A stretch of DNA of 55,799 nucleotides from Acidimicrobiia bacterium (GCA_022824805.1 JAJDZE010000170.1:1-55799); one strand, 5' to 3'; positions 15,156 through 24,387 are shown, counted from the first letter of the stretch. Numbers and translations: made by a program. Notes: generated from the letters alone by a model not told the origin.

Positions 15156-16007
15156 CTACTCGTCGACCACCCGGTTGCGGAGGACGCCGATGCCCCGAAC
15201 TTCGAATTCGATCTCGTCGCCCGCAACCAGCCAGCGCGGCGGGTCGTGCGAACCGCCAGTGCCCTCGGGCGATCCGGTGGCGATGACGTCACCAGGATCG
15301 AGCGGCATCACCCTTGACAGGTACGAGACGATCTCGGCAACCGAGAAGATCATCTCGCTGGCGCCGGCCCGCTGGCGTTCCTCGCCGTTCACCCGGCAGA
15401 TCACTTCCAGCTCTGCGGGGTCGGCGATCTCGTCGGCGGTCGTGATCCACGGACCCATCGAACCGGAGCGGTAGAAGTTCTTGCCGGCGGCCACGCTGTG
15501 GCGCTGCCAGTCGCGCACCGAGCCGTCGTTGAGCACCGAGTAGCCGCCGACGCAGTCGAGGGCGTCGGCCACCTCGATGTGACGCCCGGCCCTGCCGATC
15601 ATCACCGCGAGCTCCACCTCGTAGTCGAACTGGATCGACACCGACGGCCGCACGAGATCCTCGCCGTGGGCCACCAGCGTGCCGGGCGGCTTGTTGAAGT
15701 ACACAGGCTGCGCGGGGGCCTGCACGTTGCCGCCCAGCGGGTACTTCTTGTGGTAGTTGGCCCCTGCGCACAGCATGCGGGCACCAGGATCGACCGGCAC
15801 GGCAAACGCGACCTCGTCCCACGTCACCGAGACAGGCACCCCCTCGAGGGTCGCCGGATCATCCAGGGCAGCGGCGACGGCGTGGCCGATGCTGGCGATC
15901 GGACCGCCGCCTGCATCGAGACCGTCGAGCTGCGCCACGCCGTCGTCAGATGCCACGCCGACGTGAGTCGAACCGTCGCCGGCACGGGTGTAGCGCAGCA
16001 GTTTCAC
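15156..16007 (-). CDS. Fumarylacetoacetate hydrolase (FAH) family protein
   Basis: A 283-residue FAH-superfamily enzyme, which hydrolyses C-C bonds or decarboxylates/hydrates 2-oxo acids in catabolism. Family blocks are MLCAGANYHKKYPLGG, VYFNKPPGTLVAHGEDLVRP, the metal-binding FDYEVELAVMIGR, NDGSVRDWQ, GKNFYRSGSMGPW and the C-terminal VMPLDPGDVIATGSPEGTGG. It opens a minus-strand series with two amidases, hinting at catabolism of amide- or ring-cleavage-derived acids. The exact substrate is unknown. Confidence 0.9.
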   Translation of the reverse strand: MKLLRYTRAGDGSTHVGVASDDGVAQLDGLDAGGGPIASIGHAVAAALDDPATLEGVPVSVTWDEVAFAVPVDPGARMLCAGANYHKKYPLGGNVQAPAQPVYFNKPPGTLVAHGEDLVRPSVSIQFDYEVELAVMIGRAGRHIEVADALDCVGGYSVLNDGSVRDWQRHSVAAGKNFYRSGSMGPWITTADEIADPAELEVICRVNGEERQRAGASEMIFSVAEIVSYLSRVMPLDPGDVIATGSPEGTGGSHDPPRWLVAGDEIEFEVRGIGVLRNRVVDE

Positions 16008-16077
16008 GGCGCGTCACGGTACTGGTTGCGCGCCCGTGGGCTGGGGCGGGCCAACGCCCTCGCAGGGCGCCGGAGAC

Positions 16078-16587
16078 TCACTCGCTCGCCGTTCGGCGCA
16101 AGGGCTCGCCGCCGGCGGCGCGAATCGTGCCCTCGAACCTGTCGAGGTCGGTGCCGCTCACATGGCCTGTCCAAGGCTCGCCGACACCGCTGTCGTCGAG
16201 AGGCGCCTCCACGCATACCTCCACCCGGGGACTGTCGGTGCGCAGCACCAGCGTGGCATCGCTGCCCGAGCTCCAGCGGGCGACGACCGCCGCTCGGCGG
16301 AAGCTGATGTCGGCCAGCACGAGACCGCCGTCGGTGGCCGCCAGCAGGCGTTGCACGTTGAACAGGAGCTGGTGAGCGACCACTGCGGCCACGATCACCA
16401 GCCAGCCGATGCCCCACGCAATCGCCAAGCCGGCCCCGATCGCGAATGCGGCGACTCGCGCGATCATGATGCGCCGGTGTGCTCGGGCAGTCTCGGCGTC
16501 GGTGACGACCACGGCACTGCGCACGCTGACACCCAGTTCGCCGAGCAGCTCCACCGCCCTTTCGAGGGCTCGGTCGGCCGGATTCAC
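16078..16587 (-). CDS. Small membrane protein, unknown function
   Basis: A 169-residue protein. Two hydrophobic segments near the middle (VAAFAIGAGLAIAWGIGWLV and VIVAAVVAHQLLFNV) form a hairpin, and both ends are soluble. The C-terminal part is beta-rich (GGLVLADISFRRAAVVARWS, DATLVLRTDSPRVEVCVEAP). No family is recognised. It lies 10 bp from the amidase encoded at 16598-18151 and upstream of the FAH gene in the same direction, so it is probably part of that operon. Confidence 0.6.
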   Translation of the reverse strand: MNPADRALERAVELLGELGVSVRSAVVVTDAETARAHRRIMIARVAAFAIGAGLAIAWGIGWLVIVAAVVAHQLLFNVQRLLAATDGGLVLADISFRRAAVVARWSSGSDATLVLRTDSPRVEVCVEAPLDDSGVGEPWTGHVSGTDLDRFEGTIRAAGGEPLRRTASE

Positions 16588-16597
16588 GGCGCGCCGA

Positions 16598-18151
16598 TCA
16601 CGGCAGGTCGACCAGCGAGATGAAGCCGCCGGCGTCGGCGATCTGCTGGGCCACGGCGAGCAGGAGATGCTCGCCTCCGTGCGCGGCGTGCAGCTGCACC
16701 CCCAGCGGCAGTCCGTCGGCGTCGAGCGCTGTCGGCAGCGAGATGGCCGGCTGCCCAGTGATGTTGGCCTGGTTCACGAAGGTCGCCAGCTCGGCGATCC
16801 GTCTGGCGCCGTCGGTCGGATCAGACAGGTAGCCGAGAGGCGGTGTCACGTCGGCGAGCACAGGCGTCATCAGCAGGTCGAAGCCGCGCCGGCGTCCGGC
16901 GTCCGGCGTTGGCGTGGAGGCAGCGGCTGCCCCCGAGGCGGTGGCGCCGATGTCGCGAACCGAGTTCCAGAACGTCATGACGCGCCTGCGCCAGCGGGCG
17001 AGCTCTTCGAGCGCCTGCACGTATGCGGAGGCAGGCAGCGATGTGCCCAGCTCCGCCGACCACCAGTTGGCCGGCTCGACGTCGTCGGGCGTCATCGGGC
17101 GTCCCAGCCGTTGCGCCCAACCTGCGAGCTCGGTTGCCATGCCGACCGTGCGCACCACAATCGTGTGGTCGGCGGGTTCGGGGCTGAACCAGCCGTCGGG
17201 CGCCGTGTCCGGCTCGATGCGGTGACCGAGCCGGGCGAGCAGGTCGGCAGCCTGCTCGACAGCCCGTCGCACCGGCGGGCTCGCACGCCCGCGGTTGCCC
17301 GTCGACACCGCGATGCGCAGCGATGGCGGCGGGACGGCCAGTGCGTCGGCAAACGACTCGCCCGGGCCGAGCGGGGGAGCGATATAGGGATCGCCCGGCG
17401 CGGGTCGGCTGATGATGTCGAGACACCGTGCGGCGTCGCGCACCGTCCGGGTGAGCATGCCGTCCACCGCAAAGCCGCCGCGGTGCTCGCCGAGGCGCGG
17501 CGCGGTCGAGACCCGGCCGCGGGTCGGCTTCAGCCCCACCAGGCCGCACGCAGCCGCCGGAACCCGGATCGAGCCACCCCCGTCGTTGCCGTGCGCGACC
17601 GGCACGATGCCTGCAGCCACGGCGGCCGCCGAGCCTCCGCTGGAGCCACCGGGCGAGCGGTCGAGCGACCACGGGTTGGCCGTGGCGCCGTACGTATCGG
17701 GCTCGGTGGTGATGGTGGTGCCGAACTCGGGTGTGTTCGTGCGTCCCACCGAGATCAGCCCGGCGCCGCTCAGCAGGCCGTAGAGATGGCTGTCGAGCGT
17801 GCCTTGCCAGCCCAGCTCGGCCAGGAAACGGGCACCGGCGTGGTGGAACTCGCCGGCCTGCTCGCAGCCGAGGTCCTTAATCGCCATGGGCACGCCGTCG
17901 AACGGCACCCCGACGCCAGACAGGTCGTCGAGCGCATCGCCGCCGGCCCGTCGCCGCGACCAGCGCCGCGCCGATGCTGCGGCCTCTGCCAGCGCCCGCT
18001 CCGGGCGAGGGTGGATCACCGCGTTCAACGCCGGATTCAGCCGCTCCATGCGGTCGAGCGCAGCCTGCATCGCCTCGGCGGGGTCTGCCTCGCCCGCGGC
18101 AAATGCCTGCGCCAGAGCCGTGGCATCGGCGAAGCGGCCGTCAGCAGACAC
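16598..18151 (-). CDS. Amidase (amidase-signature family)
   Basis: A 517-residue amidase-signature hydrolase. The catalytic Ser-cisSer-Lys triad is visible: the Lys in PMAIKDLG (about residue 90) and the Ser-rich core [14 protein letters not shown] followed by [10 protein letters not shown]. The C-terminal block is [20 protein letters not shown]. It is a paralogue of the adjacent gene at 18187-19836 and is encoded 35 bp downstream of it. Unlike that paralogue it has no repeat insertion in the [13 protein letters not shown] loop. It acts on an unknown amide. Confidence 0.92.
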   Translation of the reverse strand: MSADGRFADATALAQAFAAGEADPAEAMQAALDRMERLNPALNAVIHPRPERALAEAAASARRWSRRRAGGDALDDLSGVGVPFDGVPMAIKDLGCEQAGEFHHAGARFLAELGWQGTLDSHLYGLLSGAGLISVGRTNTPEFGTTITTEPDTYGATANPWSLDRSPGGSSGGSAAAVAAGIVPVAHGNDGGGSIRVPAAACGLVGLKPTRGRVSTAPRLGEHRGGFAVDGMLTRTVRDAARCLDIISRPAPGDPYIAPPLGPGESFADALAVPPPSLRIAVSTGNRGRASPPVRRAVEQAADLLARLGHRIEPDTAPDGWFSPEPADHTIVVRTVGMATELAGWAQRLGRPMTPDDVEPANWWSAELGTSLPASAYVQALEELARWRRRVMTFWNSVRDIGATASGAAAASTPTPDAGRRRGFDLLMTPVLADVTPPLGYLSDPTDGARRIAELATFVNQANITGQPAISLPTALDADGLPLGVQLHAAHGGEHLLLAVAQQIADAGGFISLVDLP

Positions 18152-18186
18152 AGCTCAGCCTGTCCGACGCCCCGGCGGCCGGGGAG

Positions 18187-19836
18187 TCAGTCGCTGCCGG
18201 CCCACAGGCTCGGCATGCGGCCCGCCCACGGCGCCGCTCGCTCGAGCTGGGCCGCCAGCGAGAGCAGCATCTCCTCGCTGGCATGCGCACCCACGAACTG
18301 CACGCCCACGGGCAGATCCTCTGAGAACGTACGCGGATTGGCGCGCCTTCTCGTCGAGTCGCCTGTTGTCTCCCGTTCGTGTTCCCCGTGCATCATGTGA
18401 TTGGGCTCACGGGCCGCTTGGGCCCCGGCTTCGCCCTGTGCTGCCCGCTCTTGTTCCCCATCTCCATTCGATATGGGCTCACGGGCCGCTCGGGTCCGGG
18501 GCTCAGCCTCTGGCGCCCAATGCAGGGGCACCGACATCGCCGGCTGGCCGGTCACGTTGAACTGCGGCGTGAACTGCAGCAGGTCGTTCAGCCGGCCGCG
18601 GCCGGTTTCGGGATTGCGCAACTCGCCGAGACGAGGCGGCGGCTCGGCCATGATCGGTGACACCAGCACGTCGTGGTCAGCCCACCATGCGGCGAGCCGC
18701 CGCGTCCAGGCATGGCACCACTCCAGCGCCGAGACGTACTGCGTCCCGCTGACCTCGCGCCCGATGTTCAGGAGTGCCCACGTGTCTCCCTCCACATCGG
18801 CACGGCTCATGTTGCGGCCCAAGGCCTCCTCGAGACCAGCAAGCATGACGACGTTCTGCGCAGCAACGATCGTGCGGAAGTGCTCGAAGAACTCTGCGTG
18901 GAACATCTCGCCCGGTGCCGAGTAGCTGACGTGGTGTCCGAGGCTCTCCAGCAGCTCCCCGGCGTTGGTGACGGCCTGGCTGCATTGCGCGTCCACCGGG
19001 CCCCAATCGGAATGCGGGCACAGTCCGATCCGGAGCGTCTGAGGTTCGCGCGCCGCCGCGGACTCGAACGTGCCCGACGGCGGCGGCGCCCAGTAGGGGT
19101 CGCCGGGCCACGGCCGGCTGATGCCGTCGAGCACTCGGGCACTGTCGCGCACGCTGCGGCTGACGACACCGTCGACGCTCCAGCCGGCCCAGCCGTCTCC
19201 GGAATCGGGACCCAGCGACACCCGGCCCCGGTTCGGCTTCAGCCCGAACAGCCCGCAGTTTGCGGCGGGAACACGGATCGAGCCGCCCCCGTCGTTGGCG
19301 TGGGCGATGGGCACGATGCCCGCGGCCACCGCTGCGGCTGAGCCGCCGCTGGACCCGCCGGTCGAGTGGCCGGTGTTCCAGGGGTTGGCTGTCGGTCCGT
19401 ACGCCAACGGCTCGGTCGTGATGGTGAGGCCGAATTCAGGCGTGTTCGTGCGGCCGAAGTTCACCAGTCCCAGCTCAGCGAACATCGTGGCCAGGTGAGC
19501 GGTGCTCGGTGCCGCGTACCCGGCCTCTTTGAGCGCAGCGTTGCCGGCGTGGTACGGCTGTCCTTGCGTGGTGCAGGTGAGATCCTTGGTGAGGAACGGG
19601 ACGCCTGCCAGCGAACCGCCTGTCTCGCCGGCGCTGCGTGCGGTGTCGAGCCGTTCGGCCGCACGGCGGGCGCTGTCGTCGAGCCGTCCGATGATGGCGT
19701 TGATCTCCGGGTTCACCCGGTCTGCCCGGGAGATGGCCGCGTCGAGCAGTTCGACCGCCGACGCTTCGCCTGAAGCGAACATCTCGGCGGTGGCCACGCC
19801 GTCAGGCAGGTTTCCGGCGGGTGATGTCTCAACCAT
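18187..19836 (-). CDS. Amidase carrying an in-frame repeat insertion
   Basis: A 549-residue amidase-signature enzyme with the Lys of VPFLTKDLTC, the [14 protein letters not shown] core and [10 protein letters not shown]. After TGQPAMSVPLHWA, where the paralogue simply has a short ALDADG loop, about 50 extra residues rich in Arg, Glu and His appear (REPISNGDGEQERAAQG, NHMMHGEHERETTGD). Normal sequence resumes at SEDLPVGVQFVGAH. The insertion is encoded by family B repeats (18363-18511 and flanks). It lies on a surface loop in the family fold, so activity may survive. Confidence 0.9.
   Translation of the reverse strand: MVETSPAGNLPDGVATAEMFASGEASAVELLDAAISRADRVNPEINAIIGRLDDSARRAAERLDTARSAGETGGSLAGVPFLTKDLTCTTQGQPYHAGNAALKEAGYAAPSTAHLATMFAELGLVNFGRTNTPEFGLTITTEPLAYGPTANPWNTGHSTGGSSGGSAAAVAAGIVPIAHANDGGGSIRVPAANCGLFGLKPNRGRVSLGPDSGDGWAGWSVDGVVSRSVRDSARVLDGISRPWPGDPYWAPPPSGTFESAAAREPQTLRIGLCPHSDWGPVDAQCSQAVTNAGELLESLGHHVSYSAPGEMFHAEFFEHFRTIVAAQNVVMLAGLEEALGRNMSRADVEGDTWALLNIGREVSGTQYVSALEWCHAWTRRLAAWWADHDVLVSPIMAEPPPRLGELRNPETGRGRLNDLLQFTPQFNVTGQPAMSVPLHWAPEAEPRTRAAREPISNGDGEQERAAQGEAGAQAAREPNHMMHGEHERETTGDSTRRRANPRTFSEDLPVGVQFVGAHASEEMLLSLAAQLERAAPWAGRMPSLWAGSD
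18363..18511. repeat. Family B repeat insertion inside an amidase gene
   Basis: Two imperfect family B units in tandem. GGGCTCACGGGCCGCT recurs at 18403 and 18475, and TGTTCCCC or similar follows a CCCGCTC/GTTCGTG core. The end GGGGCTCAGCCTCT matches the end of the intergenic triplet near 10136, and the beginning matches 14988-15028. The frame stays open throughout. Confidence 0.85.
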
Positions 19837-19912
19837 GGCCGCAACGTAGTTCGGTTGCCGGCCGGGTGAGAGTTCGGGCTCAGGGGCTGAGGCCAGAGGC
19901 GAAACCGTTGGC

Positions 19913-19928
19913 GAGAACTTGCGTTCTC
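19913..19928. promoter_or_regulatory. LexA-type SOS box 1 upstream of dnaE2
   Basis: GAGAACTTGCGTTCTC is a perfect interrupted palindrome with the GAAC-N4-GTTC core of Gram-positive LexA boxes (CGAACRNRYGTTYG). It lies 44 bp upstream of the dnaE2 start. SOS control of dnaE2 is well established in actinobacteria, so this is the expected operator. Confidence 0.7.
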
Positions 19929-19944
19929 AAAAACTGTTGTTCTG

Positions 19945-19958
19945 TGAACCGTCGTTCG
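19945..19958. promoter_or_regulatory. LexA-type SOS box 2 upstream of dnaE2
   Basis: TGAACCGTCGTTCG matches the GAAC-N4-GTTC core and all but one base of the extended consensus. It is centred about 31 bp downstream of box 1, close to three helical turns. It ends 13 bp before the GTG start, where bound repressor would block transcription initiation. Confidence 0.65.
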
Positions 19959-19971
19959 TTAGTGTCGTGCC

Positions 19972-22900
19972 GTGGGTTTCACGAATCCGGGAATTCCCTG
20001 GAGCGAGCTGGAGCGACGGTTGTCCGACCGGCCGCCGTTTCCGGGCTATGGCCAGAGCCTCGCTGCCGACGGCGGGCGGGTCGAGCCAGTCGCCCGACCG
20101 CGGCCGGCGGGGCTCACGGTGCCGTACGCGGAGCTGCACGCCCATTCCAACTTCAGCTTCCTGGACGGGGCGTCGAGCCCGGGCGAGCTGGTGCAAGAGG
20201 CAGTGCGGCTGGGGCTCGAAGCGATGGCGCTGACCGATCACAACGGGTTCTACGGGGTGGTCCGCTTCGCGGAGGCTGCCGCCGAAGCCGGGCTGCCGAC
20301 GGTCTTCGGCACTGAGCTGACGCTCGACGCGTATGGCGCCGACGGGCTGACGCTCGACGCGTATGGCGCCGGCAGCTCGGCGCCTTCCAAGCGCGGGCGA
20401 ATGCCGCGGGCACGCCCTGAGCGCACCGGATGTGCCGACCCTGTGGGCTCTCACGTGGTGGTGCTGGCGCGTTCGCCGGCGGGGTACGCCGCGCTGGGCG
20501 AGCTGATCTCGGCAGCGCAGATGGCGGGCTGCAAGCACGCTCCGCGCTTGAGCACCGGCGAGTTCCTCGCAGCCGCAGCGGCACACCGCGACGAGTGGGC
20601 GATCCTCACCGGGCACCGCAAGGGCGCCGTCCCCGCAGCGCTCATGGCCGAAGGACCCGGCGGCGGGCCACGCGCTGCATCCGCTCAGCTCGACCGTCTC
20701 ATCTCCGCAGCCGGGCGTCACAACGTCTTCGTCGAGCTGTGGGACCACGGCCACCCGCTCGACAGCGACCGCAACGACGCGCTGGCCGAACTGGCTGTGC
20801 GAGCCGGCGTCGAGCCGATCTGCACCAACGGCGTCCACTACGCCACCCCCGCCGGGCGGCGGCTGGCTGCCGCCCTGGCTGCTGTGCGAGCCCGGCGCAG
20901 CCTCGACGAGCTGGACGGCTGGCTGCCGCCGGCAGCGACAGCGCACGTGCGATCCGGTGCCGAGCAGGCCCGCCGGTTCGCTCGCTGGCCGGGTGTGGTG
21001 AGTGCTGCCGCGCAGCTCGGTCGCGACTGCGCATTCGATCTGTCGCTGGTTGCGCCCAACCTGCCGCCGTACCGCTGTCCCGACGGTCACGACGAGATGT
21101 CGTACCTGCGGCACCTCGTGGCTCAGCGGGCACAGCGGCGGTACGGCACCCCTGAGAGCGAGCGGGTGCCGGGGGCGTGGGCGCAGCTCAATCACGAGCT
21201 CGACCTCATCGAGCAGCTCGGCTTCGCCGGCTATTTCCTGGTGGTGTACGACATCGTGTCGTTCTGCCGCAGCCGCGACATCTACTGCCAGGGCCGCGGC
21301 TCGGCCGCGAACTCGGCGGTCTGCTACGCGCTCGGCATCACCAATGTCGACTCGGTCGATCTGGGGCTGCTGTTCGAGCGCTTCCTGTCGCCCGAGCGCG
21401 ACGGGCCGCCCGATATCGACATCGACATCGAGAGCGGTCGCCGTGAGGAAGCCATCCAGTACGTGTACGAGCGCTACGGCCGTGCTCACACAGCGCAGGT
21501 GGCGAACGTCATCACCTACCGGGCGCGCTCGTCGGTGCGTGACATGGCCCGGGCCCTGGGCTGGGAGCCCGGCCAAGCCGATGCCTGGTCGAAGTCACTG
21601 GACAGGCACAGCCCCGGTGAGGCCGGCATTCCCGCCGACGTGGCAGAACTGGCCGCTGCGCTCGAAGGGGCGCCGCGCCACCTCGGCATCCACTCGGGCG
21701 GCATGGTCATCTGCGACCGGCCGGTGACCCATGTCTGCCCCACCGAATGGGCCACCAAGGCAGACCGCTCGGTGCTGCAGTGGGACAAGGACGACTGCGC
21801 AGCAGTCGGGCTGGTGAAGTTCGACCTGCTCGGGCTGGGAATGCTGTCGGCCCTGCACCACGCCGTCGACCTGATCGCTGACGCGCATCACACGAACATC
21901 GACATCGGCATGCTGCCCCAGGAAGACGAGGTCTACGACATGCTCTGCCGCGCCGACAGCATCGGCGTCTTCCAGGTGGAGTCACGCGCCCAGATGGCCA
22001 CCCTGCCGCGGCTGCGCCCTCGCTGCTTCTACGACTTGGTGGTGGAGGTCGCGCTCATCCGCCCCGGGCCCATCCAGGGCGGCTCGGTGCATCCCTACAT
22101 CCGGCGGCGCAACGGCACCGAGCCGGTCACCTACCTGCACCCCCTGCTGGAGAACTCGCTCGCCAAGACGCTGGGCATTCCGCTGTTCCAGGAGCAGCTC
22201 ATGCAGATAGCCATCGACGTCGCCGGGTTCACACCCGCCGAAGCCGACGAGCTGCGCCAGGCCATGGGCTCCAAGCGGTCCCGCGAGCGGATGGGCCGCT
22301 TGCGCGAGCGCCTGTTCAGCGGCATGGCCTGCAGGGGGCTGGTCGGCGATGTGGCCGAGCGGGTCTGGGAGAAGATGGTCGCCTTCGCCGATTACGGCTT
22401 CCCCGAGAGCCACTCGGTGTCGTTCGCTCACCTGGTGTATGCCTCGTCGTGGATCAAGCTGCACTACCCGGCAGCGTTCTGCGCAGCGCTGCTGAACGCG
22501 CAGCCGATGGGGTTCTACTCGCCGCACTCGCTGTGCCAGGACGCTCGCCGTCACGGGGTGGTGGTGCATTCGCCCTGCATCAACCTGTCCTCCGAGACAG
22601 CCACGCTGGAGTTGTGCGATGCCTCCACCGGCGGGATGGCTGTGCGGCTGGGGCTGTCATCGGTGCGGGAGGTGGGCGATGAGCTTGCCGAGCGGATCGC
22701 CGTCGGTGGCCCCTACAGCAGCATGGAAGACCTTCGGCGCCGATCCGGACTGAGCCCCCAGGCGCTGGAGGCGCTGGCCGTCGCGGGAGCGTTCGACTGC
22801 TTCGGGCTGCCGCGGCGCGAAGCGCTCTGGGCGGCCGGGGCTGTGCACCAAGGAGGCTCGGACCGGCTCGCGGGGGTCGTGACCGGTGCTGAGTCACCGC

Positions 22901-23322
22901 CGTTGCGACGCATGTCAGCAACCGAGACCGCTGCCGCGGACCTGTGGGCCACCGGGGTAGCCCCCGACGGGCATCCGACGAGGTTCCTGCGAACCGAGCT
23001 GGCCGCTGCGGGGGTTCGCACTGCCGCGGAACTGCTCACGTGCCCACCGGGCAAGATCCGCGTTGCCGGCTTGGTGACGCACCGCCAGCGGCCCATGACG
23101 GCCGGCGGCACGACGTTCCTGAATCTCGAGGACGAGACGGGCTTGGTGAACGTGGTGGTGTCGCGGGGATGCTGGCAGCGGTACCGCTCGGTTGCGCGCG
23201 GCATGCCGGCGCTGATGGTGTCAGGCCGCCTCGAGCGTCATGAGAATGCGGCGAACGTGATCGCCGAGAGAATCGAAGCTCTCGATGTGCCTGCTTCGGT
23301 GGCGAGCCGCGACTTCCGCTGA
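19972..23322 (+). CDS. dnaE2: Error-prone DNA polymerase III alpha subunit DnaE2 (ImuC)
   Basis: An 1116-residue C-family polymerase that performs SOS-induced mutagenic lesion bypass with ImuA'/ImuB. The N-terminal PHP domain shows YAELHAHSNFSFLDGAS and ALTDHNGFYGVVRF. The catalytic palm shows QGRGSAANSAVCYALGIT, PDIDIDIESGRR and VKFDLLGLGMLSALH. A C-terminal OB fold follows (VAGLVTHRQRP...FLNLEDETGLVNVVV). GTG 19972 is used and two LexA boxes precede it. Within the PHP domain a 30-bp direct repeat and a further Arg/Pro-rich stretch (SSAPSKRGRMPRARPERTGC) lengthen the loop between ELTL and HVVVLARS. Confidence 0.95.
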   Translation: MGFTNPGIPWSELERRLSDRPPFPGYGQSLAADGGRVEPVARPRPAGLTVPYAELHAHSNFSFLDGASSPGELVQEAVRLGLEAMALTDHNGFYGVVRFAEAAAEAGLPTVFGTELTLDAYGADGLTLDAYGAGSSAPSKRGRMPRARPERTGCADPVGSHVVVLARSPAGYAALGELISAAQMAGCKHAPRLSTGEFLAAAAAHRDEWAILTGHRKGAVPAALMAEGPGGGPRAASAQLDRLISAAGRHNVFVELWDHGHPLDSDRNDALAELAVRAGVEPICTNGVHYATPAGRRLAAALAAVRARRSLDELDGWLPPAATAHVRSGAEQARRFARWPGVVSAAAQLGRDCAFDLSLVAPNLPPYRCPDGHDEMSYLRHLVAQRAQRRYGTPESERVPGAWAQLNHELDLIEQLGFAGYFLVVYDIVSFCRSRDIYCQGRGSAANSAVCYALGITNVDSVDLGLLFERFLSPERDGPPDIDIDIESGRREEAIQYVYERYGRAHTAQVANVITYRARSSVRDMARALGWEPGQADAWSKSLDRHSPGEAGIPADVAELAAALEGAPRHLGIHSGGMVICDRPVTHVCPTEWATKADRSVLQWDKDDCAAVGLVKFDLLGLGMLSALHHAVDLIADAHHTNIDIGMLPQEDEVYDMLCRADSIGVFQVESRAQMATLPRLRPRCFYDLVVEVALIRPGPIQGGSVHPYIRRRNGTEPVTYLHPLLENSLAKTLGIPLFQEQLMQIAIDVAGFTPAEADELRQAMGSKRSRERMGRLRERLFSGMACRGLVGDVAERVWEKMVAFADYGFPESHSVSFAHLVYASSWIKLHYPAAFCAALLNAQPMGFYSPHSLCQDARRHGVVVHSPCINLSSETATLELCDASTGGMAVRLGLSSVREVGDELAERIAVGGPYSSMEDLRRRSGLSPQALEALAVAGAFDCFGLPRREALWAAGAVHQGGSDRLAGVVTGAESPPLRRMSATETAAADLWATGVAPDGHPTRFLRTELAAAGVRTAAELLTCPPGKIRVAGLVTHRQRPMTAGGTTFLNLEDETGLVNVVVSRGCWQRYRSVARGMPALMVSGRLERHENAANVIAERIEALDVPASVASRDFR
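20317..20376 (+). repeat. 30-bp direct repeat in the DnaE2 PHP domain
   Basis: CTGACGCTCGACGCGTATGG plus CGCC occurs at 20317-20340 and again at 20347-20370, with a 30-bp period. It encodes LTLDAYGADG twice, in frame. This looks like a recent local duplication at an insertion-tolerant loop. Confidence 0.85.
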
Positions 23323-23349
23323 GCACGGCCTCACGCGGCGAGTGCTGCC

Positions 23350-24387
23350 TCAGCCCAGCGGGCGGCCGAAGGGCAGTTCGTCTTGCCAGGTCTGCAGAAA
23401 CGACTCGGCTCGGTAGCAGGCGGCCATGAACGGTCCGTCGTCGTGGCCGGCTGTTTCGGACATGACGGCGTTCACCGTGTCGGCCGTCGCCGAACGCAGG
23501 TCGTCGTGCGTGAGCACAGGATCGGCCCACCAGCCCAATGCCGGACCCGCGGCAGCCACGAAGTCGGCCGCAACCGGCGTGCCGGCTGCGCGCAGCACTG
23601 CCAGGGCCTTGGATGACACCGCGGCTGGCGAGAAGGCGACCACCGGCGTAGAACCGGCCATCGAAGCGCCGTCGCCCGACATCGCACCGGGCTTCGAGCC
23701 GCAGAACAGCACGTCGACGTCGTCCTTCCAGACCGTCCACGGCTTGGCCGGCTCGCCGTCTCCCGACAGTGTTGCCACGCACATCTCGCCGTCTGCCAGC
23801 CAGGCCTCCGCAAGCGCCACCGGGTCGAGCTGGCCATTTGCACAACCTTTCGCGGTGGCTATGCGCGTAATGGCCGCCCCCTGCGCAGCAGCCTCGCGTG
23901 CGATGCCCAGTCCCGCCGGGCCGAATCCCTCGATAGCGATGCGCTTGCCGTCGAGACCGCCGAGCAGGCCGGCTGCCGCTGCAGCAGCACCGACCCCGAC
24001 GAGCTCATGGTTGAACGAGATGCCGTCGCGATCGTCGTTGCCGATGAGATTGCGCTGATCGTGGGCCAGCACTGGTGCGAGCAGCTCGGCATCGAGCCGC
24101 AGACCCGGGCTGGTCGACAGGCGTCCGCTCGAGAAATCGTCGGCCAGCTCGGTCGCCAGCGCCTCCACGGCGCCGTCGGCATCGGAAGGATCGGACTTCA
24201 GGCCGATGCTGGCGCCGCTGCGCTGCTGCTCGAGCGTGGCGAAAACGTAGGTCAGATGTCGCACCAGCATGGTCGCGTTGCCGGGGATCAAACGGCTTCC
24301 GAGGCGAGCCTCCCCGACGTAGTGCTGGGCACCGGGCAGGTCGAAGATGACGAAGCCGGGTGTTGATTCGAGTTGGCGGGTCTCCAC
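23350..24387 (-). CDS. Glu/Leu/Phe/Val dehydrogenase-like protein
   Basis: About 345 residues from GTG 24387 (an ATG at 24417 is an alternative). The N-terminal VIFDLPGAQHYVGEARL followed by HLTYVFATLEQQRSG resembles amino-acid dehydrogenases. The Rossmann segment is LDGKRIAIEGFGPAGLGIAR (GxGxxG-like), followed by DVDVLFCGSKPGAMS. The catalytic Lys region typical of GluDH/LeuDH is not clear, so an NAD(P)-dependent oxidation of an amino acid is only likely. It is divergent from the thioredoxin-fold lipoprotein gene, with a 93-bp shared upstream region. Confidence 0.7.
   Translation of the reverse strand: METRQLESTPGFVIFDLPGAQHYVGEARLGSRLIPGNATMLVRHLTYVFATLEQQRSGASIGLKSDPSDADGAVEALATELADDFSSGRLSTSPGLRLDAELLAPVLAHDQRNLIGNDDRDGISFNHELVGVGAAAAAAGLLGGLDGKRIAIEGFGPAGLGIAREAAAQGAAITRIATAKGCANGQLDPVALAEAWLADGEMCVATLSGDGEPAKPWTVWKDDVDVLFCGSKPGAMSGDGASMAGSTPVVAFSPAAVSSKALAVLRAAGTPVAADFVAAAGPALGWWADPVLTHDDLRSATADTVNAVMSETAGHDDGPFMAACYRAESFLQTWQDELPFGRPLG

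Noticed and set aside
19927-21576. Large minus-strand frame opposite dnaE2
   Set aside because: Antisense shadow of a conserved polymerase gene; the translation has no recognisable domain.
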